Source: Thermoplasmata archaeon (GTDB lineage Archaea; Thermoplasmatota; Thermoplasmata; Lutacidiplasmatales; UBA184). Taken from it: a stretch of DNA of 33,554 bases. Under the pieces are notes generated by a model. The model saw only the letters and a program-made list of their open reading frames with translations, was not told the origin of the DNA and did no database searches. The stretch covers positions 1 to 33,554 of the forward strand of contig JAJZDH010000004.1 in assembly GCA_021828665.1 (NCBI GenBank), in the 5' to 3' direction. Position numbers and translations under genes: made by a program. Positions within the stretch are counted from its first letter, which is position 1. Each line of letters starts with the position of its first letter. This document shows, in pieces, positions 1-8,397 of the stretch.

Positions 1-124
1 CGCCGGCGGAGCGACCCGCGCGGCCGGGACGATTCCCGGCCCCGCCGCCGGCGCCGCGCCATCGGGAGGTTCCGTGCGCGCCCCGATCCACCGGCTCGGG
101 CGGTCCGCGGGCCGGCCGGGGGAC

Positions 125-144
125 GGGAGGCCGAACGGCCTCCC
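125..144. repeat. Perfect hairpin GGGAGGCC-GAAC-GGCCTCCC
   Basis: Inverted repeat read directly, in a region with no convincing ORF. Confidence 0.4.
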
Positions 145-400
145 CCCGGTGGGTCGGCGCTCCGACCGGCGCGCGGCGGGCGTGCCGGGGGCGGCGACCA
201 CCGGCGGCCCCGGGCCACGGACCGCGCGCGGAAGGGCCCTCCCCGGGCCGGCCGGGAACTCCGGGACGGGCATGAGCGAGGGAGTCGGCACGGGATCGCC
301 GACGGATGACCTCTACGGTCGGGACGGCTCCGTCCGCCCGGTCCCCCACCGGCCCGGATTCGGGTGAGGTTAAATGGATACGCGGGTCTTGGAGAACCCG

Positions 401-838
401 ATGGCAGCGAAGCGAAGGGCCGTGGCGGTCTGGGAGCACGATCTACTGAAGGGCAGCGGCCGGTTCAAGGTCGACAGCGGGGCGTTCCCCGAAATGCCGG
501 TGACGTGGGCGGCACGGACGGAGGCCTCCGGCGGGAAGACCAGCCCGGAGGAGCTCCTCGCCGCGGCCCATGCGAGCTGTTTTGCCATGGCGTTCTCCGC
601 CGGTCTCGGCCGGATGGGGACCCCGCCGGAGCGGCTCGAGGTCGCCGCCACCTGCACCTTCGACAAGGTGGGGGACGGCTGGAAGGTCACCACCATGGAG
701 CTCCAGGTCGTCGGCCGGGTGCCGGGCATCGACGCGGCCGCCTTCGCCGAGGCGGCCCAGAAGGCCGGCGCGGGCTGCCCGATCTCGAACGCCCTCAAGA
801 ACAACGTCGAGATCCGGGTCACGGCCAAGCTCGGGTGA
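401..838 (+). CDS. OsmC family peroxiredoxin-like protein
   Basis: ORF 374..838. Both OsmC cysteine contexts are present (AAHASCFAMAFSAGLG and AGCPISNAL). ATG at 401 preferred over 374 because a TATA-like TTAAAT (370-375) overlaps the 374 start and sits about 28 bp upstream of 401. Confidence 0.88.
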   Translation: MAAKRRAVAVWEHDLLKGSGRFKVDSGAFPEMPVTWAARTEASGGKTSPEELLAAAHASCFAMAFSAGLGRMGTPPERLEVAATCTFDKVGDGWKVTTMELQVVGRVPGIDAAAFAEAAQKAGAGCPISNALKNNVEIRVTAKLG

Positions 839-851
839 GCCTCTGGCCCGT

Positions 852-2675
852 TTGCCGGCGGCTCTCCCCCCCTCCCCCGCCGCACCGGCGGGGCCCCGCG
901 AACGGCTCGCCGCCTGGCTGTCCGTGGCCCAGGCCACGGCTCCGGCGGTCGGATCGGACAGCGAGACGGTCCTGTATCTCTCGAACGAGGCCGGCTGGAA
1001 CCAGCCGTGGGCGGTCTCCCGGCGCGGTGGGCCGGCCCGCTGCCTCTGGGCGACGGAGGAGCGCGTGGGCGCGATCCTCCCCTCGCCGACCGGCCCGGAG
1101 GCGATCCTCGCGCAGGATCGGGGCGGGGACGAGCACTTCCAGCTCGCCCTCCTGCCGCTCGAGGGGCGACGGAGTCCGCCCCGACTCCGGACCGCCACGG
1201 CGGGGGCGATCCACGTGCCGGGCGCCTGGGACCCCGACGGCCGCCGGTTCTACTTCACCTCGAACACGAGGGATCCCCGCTACTTCGACCTCTATGCCCT
1301 CGACGTCCGCGACGACGGACCGGCCCCGCGCCTCCTCGAGGAGGATGGATGGCTCGACGTGCTCGATGCCCGGGACGACCGTCTCCTCCTCGCGCGGCGC
1401 CGCAGCAACCTCGACACGGAGCTCGTGGTGCGGGACCCCACCGGTCTCTCGGTCCGGAATCCCCACGCCGGCGAGGTCACGGTGCTCGGCGCGGCCCTGG
1501 GTGCCCGGGGAGAGGTCTACGCCGCGGCGAACCCCGGGCGGGAGCGGACGGCGCTCCTGCGCCTGCGCTCCGGAAGCGCGAACCCGGAGATCCTCCGGGA
1601 GTACGCCGGGGATGTCGAACTGATCCGGGCCGAGCCCACCGCGGAGAAGATCCTCCTCACCGTGAACCGGGAGGGGTTCAGCGACACCTACCTCGTGGAC
1701 CCGGCCACGGGCGAGGACCGGCCGCTCCCCTCCGGCCCCAAGGGGGTGATCGGGTCGATGCGGTGGTGCCCCGACGGTGCTGGGTACGTCTACGAGCTCT
1801 CCCACGCCGAGGGCTCCGAGATCTACTACCGGGCGGCCGACACCGGCAAGGAACGCCGCCTGGCGAGCGCCGCCCGCCCGCTTCCCGGCCACGCCCTCGA
1901 ACCGCTCCGGGGAAGTTTCCGGAGCAGCGACCGGCTCACCATCCCGTACTGGGAATACGCGGGCCCGGGCGGGGGTTCCCGGGGGACCCTGATCCACCTC
2001 CACGGCGGTCCGGAGAGCCAGGCCCGGCCCGGTTTCGTCCCGCTCTTCCAGTGGCTGGCGCAGGAGGGGTGGCGGGTGATCGTGCCGAACGTGCGGGGCA
2101 GCACCGGCTACGGGCGGACCTTCGTCCACCTCGACGACGGCCGGCGACGGCCGGATGCGATCCGGGATGTACGGGAACTCGCGGAGGCGCTCCTCCGGAC
2201 GGGGCGGGCCCGGGGCGGCCGGATCGTGCTCGCGGGCGGCTCCTACGGCGGTTTCCTCGTCCTGGCGGCCCTCACGAGCTACCCGGAGCTCTTCGCGGCC
2301 GGGATCGATATCGTCGGCATCTCGAACCTGCTCACCTTCCTCGCCCAGACCGGCCCGTGGCGGCGCCGGTTCCGGGAAGCGGAATACGGTAGCCTGGACG
2401 GAGACCAGGAGTTCCTCCGGGAGATCTCGCCGCTCTTCCGCGCCGACCGGATCCGGGCGCCGCTCTTCGTGGTCCACGGCCGGAGCGACCCCCGCGTCCC
2501 GTTCGCGGAGGCCGAGCAGATCGTCGCCACCCTCCGGGAGCGGGGCCGACCGGTCGAATTCCTGGAGTACGCCGACGAGGGCCACGGGCTCCACCGGCGC
2601 GCCCACCTCGTGGAGATGTGGACGCGGGCGCTCGAGTTCCTCGACCGGTACGTGCCGCCCCCGCCGCCGACGTGA
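852..2675 (+). CDS. S9 family peptidase (prolyl oligopeptidase / acylaminoacyl-peptidase type)
   Basis: C-terminal half has the GGSYGGF nucleophile motif, SDPRVPF (Asp) and DEGHGLH (His). N-terminal half is beta-propeller-like. ORF track starts at 570, but the upstream part overlaps OsmC; TTG at 852 or a nearby start is likely (uncertain). Confidence 0.88.
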   Translation: MPAALPPSPAAPAGPRERLAAWLSVAQATAPAVGSDSETVLYLSNEAGWNQPWAVSRRGGPARCLWATEERVGAILPSPTGPEAILAQDRGGDEHFQLALLPLEGRRSPPRLRTATAGAIHVPGAWDPDGRRFYFTSNTRDPRYFDLYALDVRDDGPAPRLLEEDGWLDVLDARDDRLLLARRRSNLDTELVVRDPTGLSVRNPHAGEVTVLGAALGARGEVYAAANPGRERTALLRLRSGSANPEILREYAGDVELIRAEPTAEKILLTVNREGFSDTYLVDPATGEDRPLPSGPKGVIGSMRWCPDGAGYVYELSHAEGSEIYYRAADTGKERRLASAARPLPGHALEPLRGSFRSSDRLTIPYWEYAGPGGGSRGTLIHLHGGPESQARPGFVPLFQWLAQEGWRVIVPNVRGSTGYGRTFVHLDDGRRRPDAIRDVRELAEALLRTGRARGGRIVLAGGSYGGFLVLAALTSYPELFAAGIDIVGISNLLTFLAQTGPWRRRFREAEYGSLDGDQEFLREISPLFRADRIRAPLFVVHGRSDPRVPFAEAEQIVATLRERGRPVEFLEYADEGHGLHRRAHLVEMWTRALEFLDRYVPPPPPT

Positions 2676-2705
2676 TCTCGCGCCGCCCGCGGCGGGGGAA
2701 GGGCG

Positions 2706-2728
2706 GCCGGGCGCCGAAGGCGCCCGGC
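2706..2728. terminator. Perfect 10-bp GC hairpin (GCCGGGCGCC-GAA-GGCGCCCGGC) between convergent genes; possible terminator or processing structure
   Basis: Inverted repeat read directly from sequence. Lies 31 nt after the S9 stop and before the convergent thermopsin-like stop at 2809. No T-tract follows. Confidence 0.4.
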
Positions 2729-2808
2729 GGGAGGCGCCCCCCATCGACCGCGGCGGGTCGGCGGTTCCGCTTCGCGGCCGCGCCGATCCGATCCCGCCCG
2801 ACCCCGTC

Positions 2809-5214
2809 CTACGGGGCCGGAGGGGAGCGGGGGCGCCGCTTCACCACGAGCACGGCGAGCACGGCCGCGAGGACGATGGCGAGGCCGGCGATCAGCTCGA
2901 GCGTCGTCCACGGGACCCCGACCGGCGGAGGGCTGCCGGGGGTCGGATGGGGGTGACCCGAGCCGTTCGCGAGGGTCAGGTTGACCGTGAGGGGGACGAC
3001 CTGGCCGGGCGCCACCACGACGGTCCGCGAGTAGGGCAGGTACCCCGGCGCCGAGATGTTGAGGAGGTAGGTCCCGGCCGGCAGATCGATGCTGAAGCTC
3101 CCGTTCCGGACCAAGGACGCCGTCCCGTTGATGCTGAGGGTGGCCGTGCCGGGCGATACCGACACGAGCAGGCGGCCGGGGTCGGGAGCGAAGGGAATGG
3201 AGAGGTTCACGGCGTATCCCGCCACGACGAAACGGTTCGGCCCCGGCGCCGCCGAGTACGGACCGGCCGCCACCGCCGAGTAGGGATACGAGCCGTTCGC
3301 CAAGTGGAAGAGGAGCGTACCGTCGCGGGAGCTCGTGTAATTGACCCCCCCGAGGTCCAGGATCCAACTCATGGTGGCGGGAATCCCCGAGGGACGGATC
3401 GCGACGGCGTAGTACACGCGGGTATAGGCGACAAAAATGGAGGGCGCGGGCCCGTAGACCGTGATCGAACCGCCAGCATACGACGGTTCGTAACCGGGGA
3501 CGCCCATCGTGGTGTAATTGTAGGTGCCGTTCGCGAGGGAGAAGTCGATGGTGGACCCCACGCCCGCGTAGATCACCCCCGCGATCCTGAGGCTCCAGCC
3601 GGTACCGGCCGGTAGGCCGACCTCGCTCGCGACGCCGCCGATCTTATAGACGGTCCAGGAGACGGAGATGCTCGTGTTGTCGGCCGCCACCGTATCGGTC
3701 CCCGACCACGCCGAGGCGACGTACCCCGGAACTCCGCCGATGGAGTAGCTGTAGGTCCCGTTTGGCTCCTCGAGGAAGAGCGTGGTGTTGCTCCCGGCCA
3801 CCCGGCTTCCGAGGACGGTCACCGACCAGGTGGTGCCGGCGGGCAATCCGTGCTCGGTGAACGCGATCGGGAACCGGGGCGGCGGGGTGAACTGGAAGGC
3901 GAGGTACTCGCCGCCGCGGAGGGTGATGCGGGGTGCGGCGACGACCGAGCCGTTCACAATGAGGTCGATATTGTACGTGCCCGGGGCGAGGGTGAGGTTC
4001 AGGTCGCCGTTCCGGTACGATCCCGACGGCACGCCGTTGATCGAGTAGCTCCCCGTGGGATATTTCGAGGTGCCGTTCAGGATGGCCGAGTAGCCGCGGT
4101 CGTAGACCAGCCCGAGCTGGCCGGATCCGTTGGTGACGCTCGAGGCGAGGTAGCCGGTCGTGCCCGAGACGACCCGGTTGGCGATGCCGTTGGTCACCGC
4201 CTCGGCCGTGTTGCTGCCAAAATTGTAGGCGTTCGGCACCTCCTGGAGATTGTGCCCGTTGTCGAATTGCAGGGAGAGGTTCACGTGGGCCGCGGTGAAC
4301 ACCGTCGCCGACCCGCTGCCAGGGCCGCCGAAGACCAGTTCGGCGTCCTGGAAGAGGCCGGAGGGCGTGTAGCTGTTCCCGTTCACCTCGAACAGGGCCG
4401 AACTCACCGACCGGGTGAATCCGAAGACCGCCGTATCGTAGGTCTGCCAGCCGTACCCGTCGTTGAACTGGAAGTAGACGACGGGCGAGCCGCTGCTCAC
4501 CGTCGAGAGGCAGCGGAGCTGGACCACGGCCGGATACACCAGCGACGCGCCATTGCCGCTCTGGCCCGCCGCGCCCGCGGCGTAGTAGTTGCCCGAGCCG
4601 CTGGAATAGACCGATCCGTTCCCGGAGGTGATGGTCGTGGACTGCATCTGGGAGCCGCCCGAGGAGAGGTTCCAGATGTTGTCCTCGAACGTCATCGTGT
4701 TGGAACTGGAGTCGAAGAAGAGCACGTCCTGGGGCCAGTAGTAGAAGGTCGACGAACCGCTCGAGAAGCGGAGGACGAGGTTCAACTGGAGCGAGCCGAG
4801 CGAAGCGTAGCCCGAGAAGCTCGCATTGTAGGTGGTGAGCGAGGAGATCGCGGCGGTGCCGACGATCTCGTCGGTCGCGTAGCTGTAGGTGGTGCCGTTC
4901 GCGTCCACGGCGTAGTCGGTGATGCCGAACGGCGCCGGCTCCTGGCTCCGGAACGCGTAGACATTGACGCTCTGGGCCGGGGAGCGCTGGCCGTGGGGCC
5001 GCACGTGGGGCGGGAGGGGGATCGGGAACCTCCCGCCGGGGAAGACGAGGGTGGGAAGGTGCGGGCCGGTGACGCCCACCGAGGCAGGCGCCGGAGCGGG
5101 GAGGGAGGCCGCGGCCCCGAACGGGAGGAGACTGCCGGCCAGCAGGAGGAGAACGATCGTCACGGCGAGGGCGGCCCCACCGGCCGCCGGGAACCGGAAC
5201 GCGTGCGCGGACAT
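2809..5214 (-). CDS. Thermopsin family (A5)-like extracellular protein with three tandem 77-aa modules, a PEGA-like domain and a C-terminal TM anchor
   Basis: ATG at 5214 (MSAHAFRF...) followed by a hydrophobic signal peptide. Thermopsin-like stretches EPAPFGITDYAV..., YYWPQDVLFF...FEDNIWNLSS. Repeats GLPAGTTWSV / GLPAGTGWSL / GIPATMSWIL, then PEGA-like region, then TM helix (LELIAGLAIVLAAVLAVLVV) and a basic tail. Confidence 0.85.
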   Translation of the reverse strand: MSAHAFRFPAAGGAALAVTIVLLLLAGSLLPFGAAASLPAPAPASVGVTGPHLPTLVFPGGRFPIPLPPHVRPHGQRSPAQSVNVYAFRSQEPAPFGITDYAVDANGTTYSYATDEIVGTAAISSLTTYNASFSGYASLGSLQLNLVLRFSSGSSTFYYWPQDVLFFDSSSNTMTFEDNIWNLSSGGSQMQSTTITSGNGSVYSSGSGNYYAAGAAGQSGNGASLVYPAVVQLRCLSTVSSGSPVVYFQFNDGYGWQTYDTAVFGFTRSVSSALFEVNGNSYTPSGLFQDAELVFGGPGSGSATVFTAAHVNLSLQFDNGHNLQEVPNAYNFGSNTAEAVTNGIANRVVSGTTGYLASSVTNGSGQLGLVYDRGYSAILNGTSKYPTGSYSINGVPSGSYRNGDLNLTLAPGTYNIDLIVNGSVVAAPRITLRGGEYLAFQFTPPPRFPIAFTEHGLPAGTTWSVTVLGSRVAGSNTTLFLEEPNGTYSYSIGGVPGYVASAWSGTDTVAADNTSISVSWTVYKIGGVASEVGLPAGTGWSLRIAGVIYAGVGSTIDFSLANGTYNYTTMGVPGYEPSYAGGSITVYGPAPSIFVAYTRVYYAVAIRPSGIPATMSWILDLGGVNYTSSRDGTLLFHLANGSYPYSAVAAGPYSAAPGPNRFVVAGYAVNLSIPFAPDPGRLLVSVSPGTATLSINGTASLVRNGSFSIDLPAGTYLLNISAPGYLPYSRTVVVAPGQVVPLTVNLTLANGSGHPHPTPGSPPPVGVPWTTLELIAGLAIVLAAVLAVLVVKRRPRSPPAP

Positions 5215-5238
5215 CCCGTGTAAAAGGACGAAGACCCC

Positions 5239-5247
5239 TCTTAATCT
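5239..5247 (-). promoter_or_regulatory. TATA-like element for the thermopsin-family gene
   Basis: Minus-strand GATTAAG, centred about 29 bp upstream of the ATG at 5214; AT island in GC-rich DNA. Confidence 0.45.
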
Positions 5248-5767
5248 TGACCTCCCCCACCGGGCCCTGGAAAAAGGGCCGGCCGACCCGAGGTACGACG
5301 GTCGGACCCTCGGAGCGGCGAGCGCAAGCGACCGGGTGGCCGGGGGGTGTCGGGGGCCCCGGACCGACGGGACGGCCCCGGAGAGGCGGCGACCGGTACG
5401 GAGAGCCTCCCTCCGACGACGGGACCCCCGCGGCGGACGCTGCCGACCGAGGGAGGGCGGGGCGGAGCCCGGGCCGCCCATCGGGAGCCGCCGGGATCGG
5501 CACCCCGGAGGGAGGGGGCGGAAGAGGATCCGGAGGGGAGACCGGAAGGGGCGCCGGCACCCCCTGCGGGCAAGGGGGGGTTTCGGGGGAATTCCGTCCC
5601 CCGTCCGCGGGCCCCCGATCGGCCCGGGACGCTTCCCGGACCGTGCGGCCCCTTCCGCGGGAACCCTCCTCCGGGGTGCCGCGCCTACGGACGCGCCCGG
5701 AGGGGAGGCCCGCCGATCCGGCGGCAGCGGACCTCCCGGCCGGGTCGGACGGGAGTTCCTCCAACAC

Positions 5768-5776
5768 TTAATTAGG
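5768..5776 (+). promoter_or_regulatory. TATA-like element upstream of the ABC transporter operon
   Basis: TTAATTAGG, an isolated AT island about 70 bp upstream of ATG 5841. Confidence 0.45.
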
Positions 5777-5840
5777 AAGCCCTCGTCCGTGGACTCCGGG
5801 GGAAGCGCGCACGCTCGAGGCCTCCACGATCCGGCGGACG

Positions 5841-6494
5841 ATGCGGATCGGGTGGCGCTATCTCGCCATCGGGATCGCCATCTCGGTGCTCCTCAGCTCC
5901 GAGCTCCTCTTCCTCGGAAAGTCGCGGGGGGCGCTCTTCGCGCCCACGTTTCCCCTCGAGCTTCCGATCTTCGCGGTCCTCGGGTCGATCGGCGGCCTCA
6001 TGACCTTCACGAGCGACCGCACCAAGGGGGTCTTCGAATACCTCCTCGCGTACGGGGTCCGCCCCGGGAACCTGTTCCGGAACGGACTCATCGCGACGGT
6101 CGCCATGTCCGGGATCATCCTCGGAACGGCGTTGGCGATCGGCCTCGGTCTGGCCGAGCCGCGCGGCGTCCCCCTGCCCGAGTCCTTCTGGGAGGCGCTC
6201 GCCTACTACACGCTCCCGATGAGCTTCGGGGCGGCCCTGGTCACGTCCACGGTGGGGATGATCTGGGCCTCCCTTTCCTCGCCGCGGGCGGGATTGAACA
6301 GCCCGGTCGGCATCGCTCCGATGATCGGCACCGGTCCGACGATCCTGATCCTGCTCGCCGCCGAGACCGCCCCGACCGCGGACTACTACTACATCACGGG
6401 CGGCGCGTCGGCCGCCTTGATCGTCCTCGCGGTGGTGCTGCTCGCCCTTTCCTCCCGGCTGATGGGCCGGGAGCGGTTCCTCTCCAACATCTGA
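5841..6494 (+). CDS. ABC-2 type transporter permease
   Basis: About six hydrophobic segments, directly followed by the ABC ATPase gene; motif TSDRTKGVFEYLLAYGVRPGNLFRNGL is typical of ABC-2 permeases. Confidence 0.8.
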   Translation: MRIGWRYLAIGIAISVLLSSELLFLGKSRGALFAPTFPLELPIFAVLGSIGGLMTFTSDRTKGVFEYLLAYGVRPGNLFRNGLIATVAMSGIILGTALAIGLGLAEPRGVPLPESFWEALAYYTLPMSFGAALVTSTVGMIWASLSSPRAGLNSPVGIAPMIGTGPTILILLAAETAPTADYYYITGGASAALIVLAVVLLALSSRLMGRERFLSNI

Positions 6495-6498
6495 GGCG

Positions 6499-7407
6499 AT
6501 GGAAATGCGATCCGGATCCCCCGCACCCGCCCCGACGGTTCCCCCCGGGTCCGGGACCGACGGGCACCGGATCGTGGTCCGGGACCTCTCGTCGGGGTAC
6601 CACGGGACGCGGGTGCTCCGCTCGGTCTCCTTCACGATCGAGGAGCCCGCGATCTACGTGGTGCTCGGGGCGAATGGAGCCGGGAAGACCACCCTGTTCC
6701 GGACCCTGGCCGGAATCCTCCCGGCGTACTCCGGGAGCATCGAGATCGACGGGGAGACGACGCGGGAAGGCGGCTCGGGCCGACATCTCCAGTACCTCTC
6801 CCACATCGACGGGTTTCCGGACGGCTTCACGGTGGAGGAGGCGCTCCGGTTCTACGCCACCGTCCAGGGCGCCTCCGAACCGGATGTCGCGCGCGTCGTC
6901 CGCCTGCTCGACCTCGGAGAACTCCGCGGCCGGTTCTTCTCCGAGCTGAGCCAGGGCCAACGCAAACGCGCCTCCATCGCCCGGATCTTCCTCCAGGAAC
7001 GGGGGATCTACCTCCTCGACGAGCCGACCAGCAATCTCGATCCGAAACTGGCCCGGGAGATCCGCGATCTGGTCCTCGGCCTGAGCCGGCACGACGTGAT
7101 CCTCTATTCTTCCCACAATCTGTTCGAGGCGAAGGAGATCGGGAAGTACGTGCTCGCGCTCAAGAACGGCCAGGTGGAGTATTTCGGCCTCCTCAGCGAC
7201 CTGCGGCCGAAGAAGTACGTCGTCGGGATCCGGGCGACCGGGGCGGAAGGGATCCTCGCGGCACTCACGAAGAAGGGCGATTACTACCTTCAGGAGCTCG
7301 CCGGACCCGAGGAGGTCCCGAAGTTCCTGAACGAACTCGTGGCCCGGGGGGTCCAGATCCGGGAGATCAAGGAGATGGAAAACCCCATGGAGGATCTCTT
7401 CACCTAA
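6499..7407 (+). CDS. ABC transporter ATP-binding protein
   Basis: Walker A GANGAGKTT, signature LSQGQRKR, Walker B IYLLDEPTSNLD, switch SSHN. Confidence 0.95.
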   Translation: MEMRSGSPAPAPTVPPGSGTDGHRIVVRDLSSGYHGTRVLRSVSFTIEEPAIYVVLGANGAGKTTLFRTLAGILPAYSGSIEIDGETTREGGSGRHLQYLSHIDGFPDGFTVEEALRFYATVQGASEPDVARVVRLLDLGELRGRFFSELSQGQRKRASIARIFLQERGIYLLDEPTSNLDPKLAREIRDLVLGLSRHDVILYSSHNLFEAKEIGKYVLALKNGQVEYFGLLSDLRPKKYVVGIRATGAEGILAALTKKGDYYLQELAGPEEVPKFLNELVARGVQIREIKEMENPMEDLFT

Positions 7408-7428
7408 CGCCGGGGGAGCGCCCCGGCG
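7408..7428 (+). terminator. Hairpin directly after the ABC ATPase stop codon (CGCCGGGG-GAGCG-CCCCGGCG)
   Basis: Perfect 8-bp stem starting the nucleotide after TAA (7405-7407). Confidence 0.4.
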
Positions 7429-7597
7429 GGAGGGCGGCCGGTGCCGACCGGAGGCTCCGGCCCACGGCCCTCCGGGCGCCGGTCGCCGTCCGTGGGGAGC
7501 CGGCCGCACCGGTCGGGGCCCCGCGACGCCCGGTGCGCTTATTCGCGGGCGGCTCCTCGGGTCCCGTCGGCCTCGCGATCGAGGGGGAGTCGTCACG

Positions 7598-8266
7598 GTG
7601 CGGGCGTGGATCTCCTGGAGCAGCGGCAAGGACAGCGCCTACGCCCTCCATACCCTCCGGCGATCCGGAGAGGTCGAGGTGGTGCGGCTCCTGACGACCG
7701 TCACGGCGCCGTTCGACCGGGTGTCGATGCACGGAGTCCGCACGGAACTGCTCCGCCGGCAGGCGGAGTCGCTCCGGCTCCCGGTCCACACGGTCGAGAT
7801 CCCGTTCCCGTGTCCCAACCGGGTCTACCAGGAGAAGATGGGAGCGGCCGTGGCGGCGGCCCGGTCCGAAGCGGTCGAGGCGATGGCCTTCGGCGACCTC
7901 TTCCTCGAGGATGTCCGCCGGTACCGGGAAGAACGGCTCGCCGGGACCGGCATGCGTCCGCTCTTCCCCCTCTGGGGCCGGCCCACCCGGCCGCTCGCCG
8001 AGGAGATGATCGCCTCCGGGCTCCGGGCGGTCCTGGTGGCCGTGGATCCGCGGGTCCTGCCGGCCGAGTTCGCCGGACGGGAGTTCGACCACGATCTGCT
8101 CCACGACCTGCCCGAAGGCGTCGACCCTCTCGGGGAGCGGGGGGAGTTCCACACCTTCGCCTACGCCGGCCCGATGTTCGACCGGCCCATCGCCTGGCGA
8201 CGGGGCGAACGGGTCCTCCGCGACGGCTTTGCCTTCCAGGACATCCTCCCCGCCGACCCGACGTAG
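7598..8266 (+). CDS. Dph6/ATP-pyrophosphatase (adenine nucleotide alpha hydrolase-like PP-loop) family protein
   Basis: PP-loop ISWSSGKDSAYALH; LFPLWGRPT; GERGEFHTF (cf. GExGEFHT of the diphthine--ammonia ligase family). GTG start with a purine-rich GAGGGGGAG upstream. Confidence 0.85.
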   Translation: MRAWISWSSGKDSAYALHTLRRSGEVEVVRLLTTVTAPFDRVSMHGVRTELLRRQAESLRLPVHTVEIPFPCPNRVYQEKMGAAVAAARSEAVEAMAFGDLFLEDVRRYREERLAGTGMRPLFPLWGRPTRPLAEEMIASGLRAVLVAVDPRVLPAEFAGREFDHDLLHDLPEGVDPLGERGEFHTFAYAGPMFDRPIAWRRGERVLRDGFAFQDILPADPT

Positions 8267-8397
8267 CGGCGCCGACCGGTCCGGCCCGCCGATCGGGGGA
8301 ACCGGGCTCCCGGGACGCGGACGGCCTCCGGCGGTGGGTGTTATCTTCCCGCAACGCCCCTCCGCGGCCCGACCGGCGTCGGGGAGCGGGAGGCAGG

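Noticed and set aside
74-367. 97-aa ORF at the left edge
   Set aside because: Arg/Gly/Pro-rich, no motif, no SD or AT island before it. A minus-strand frame open to the edge is equally low complexity, so the region was left unassigned.
819-2744. 641-aa antisense ORF opposite the S9 peptidase
   Set aside because: Shadow ORF; S9 catalytic motifs lie on the plus strand.
3644-5767. 707-aa minus-strand ORF in another frame of the thermopsin-like gene
   Set aside because: Arg/Pro-rich composition; the alternative frame has a signal peptide, thermopsin-like segments and repeats.
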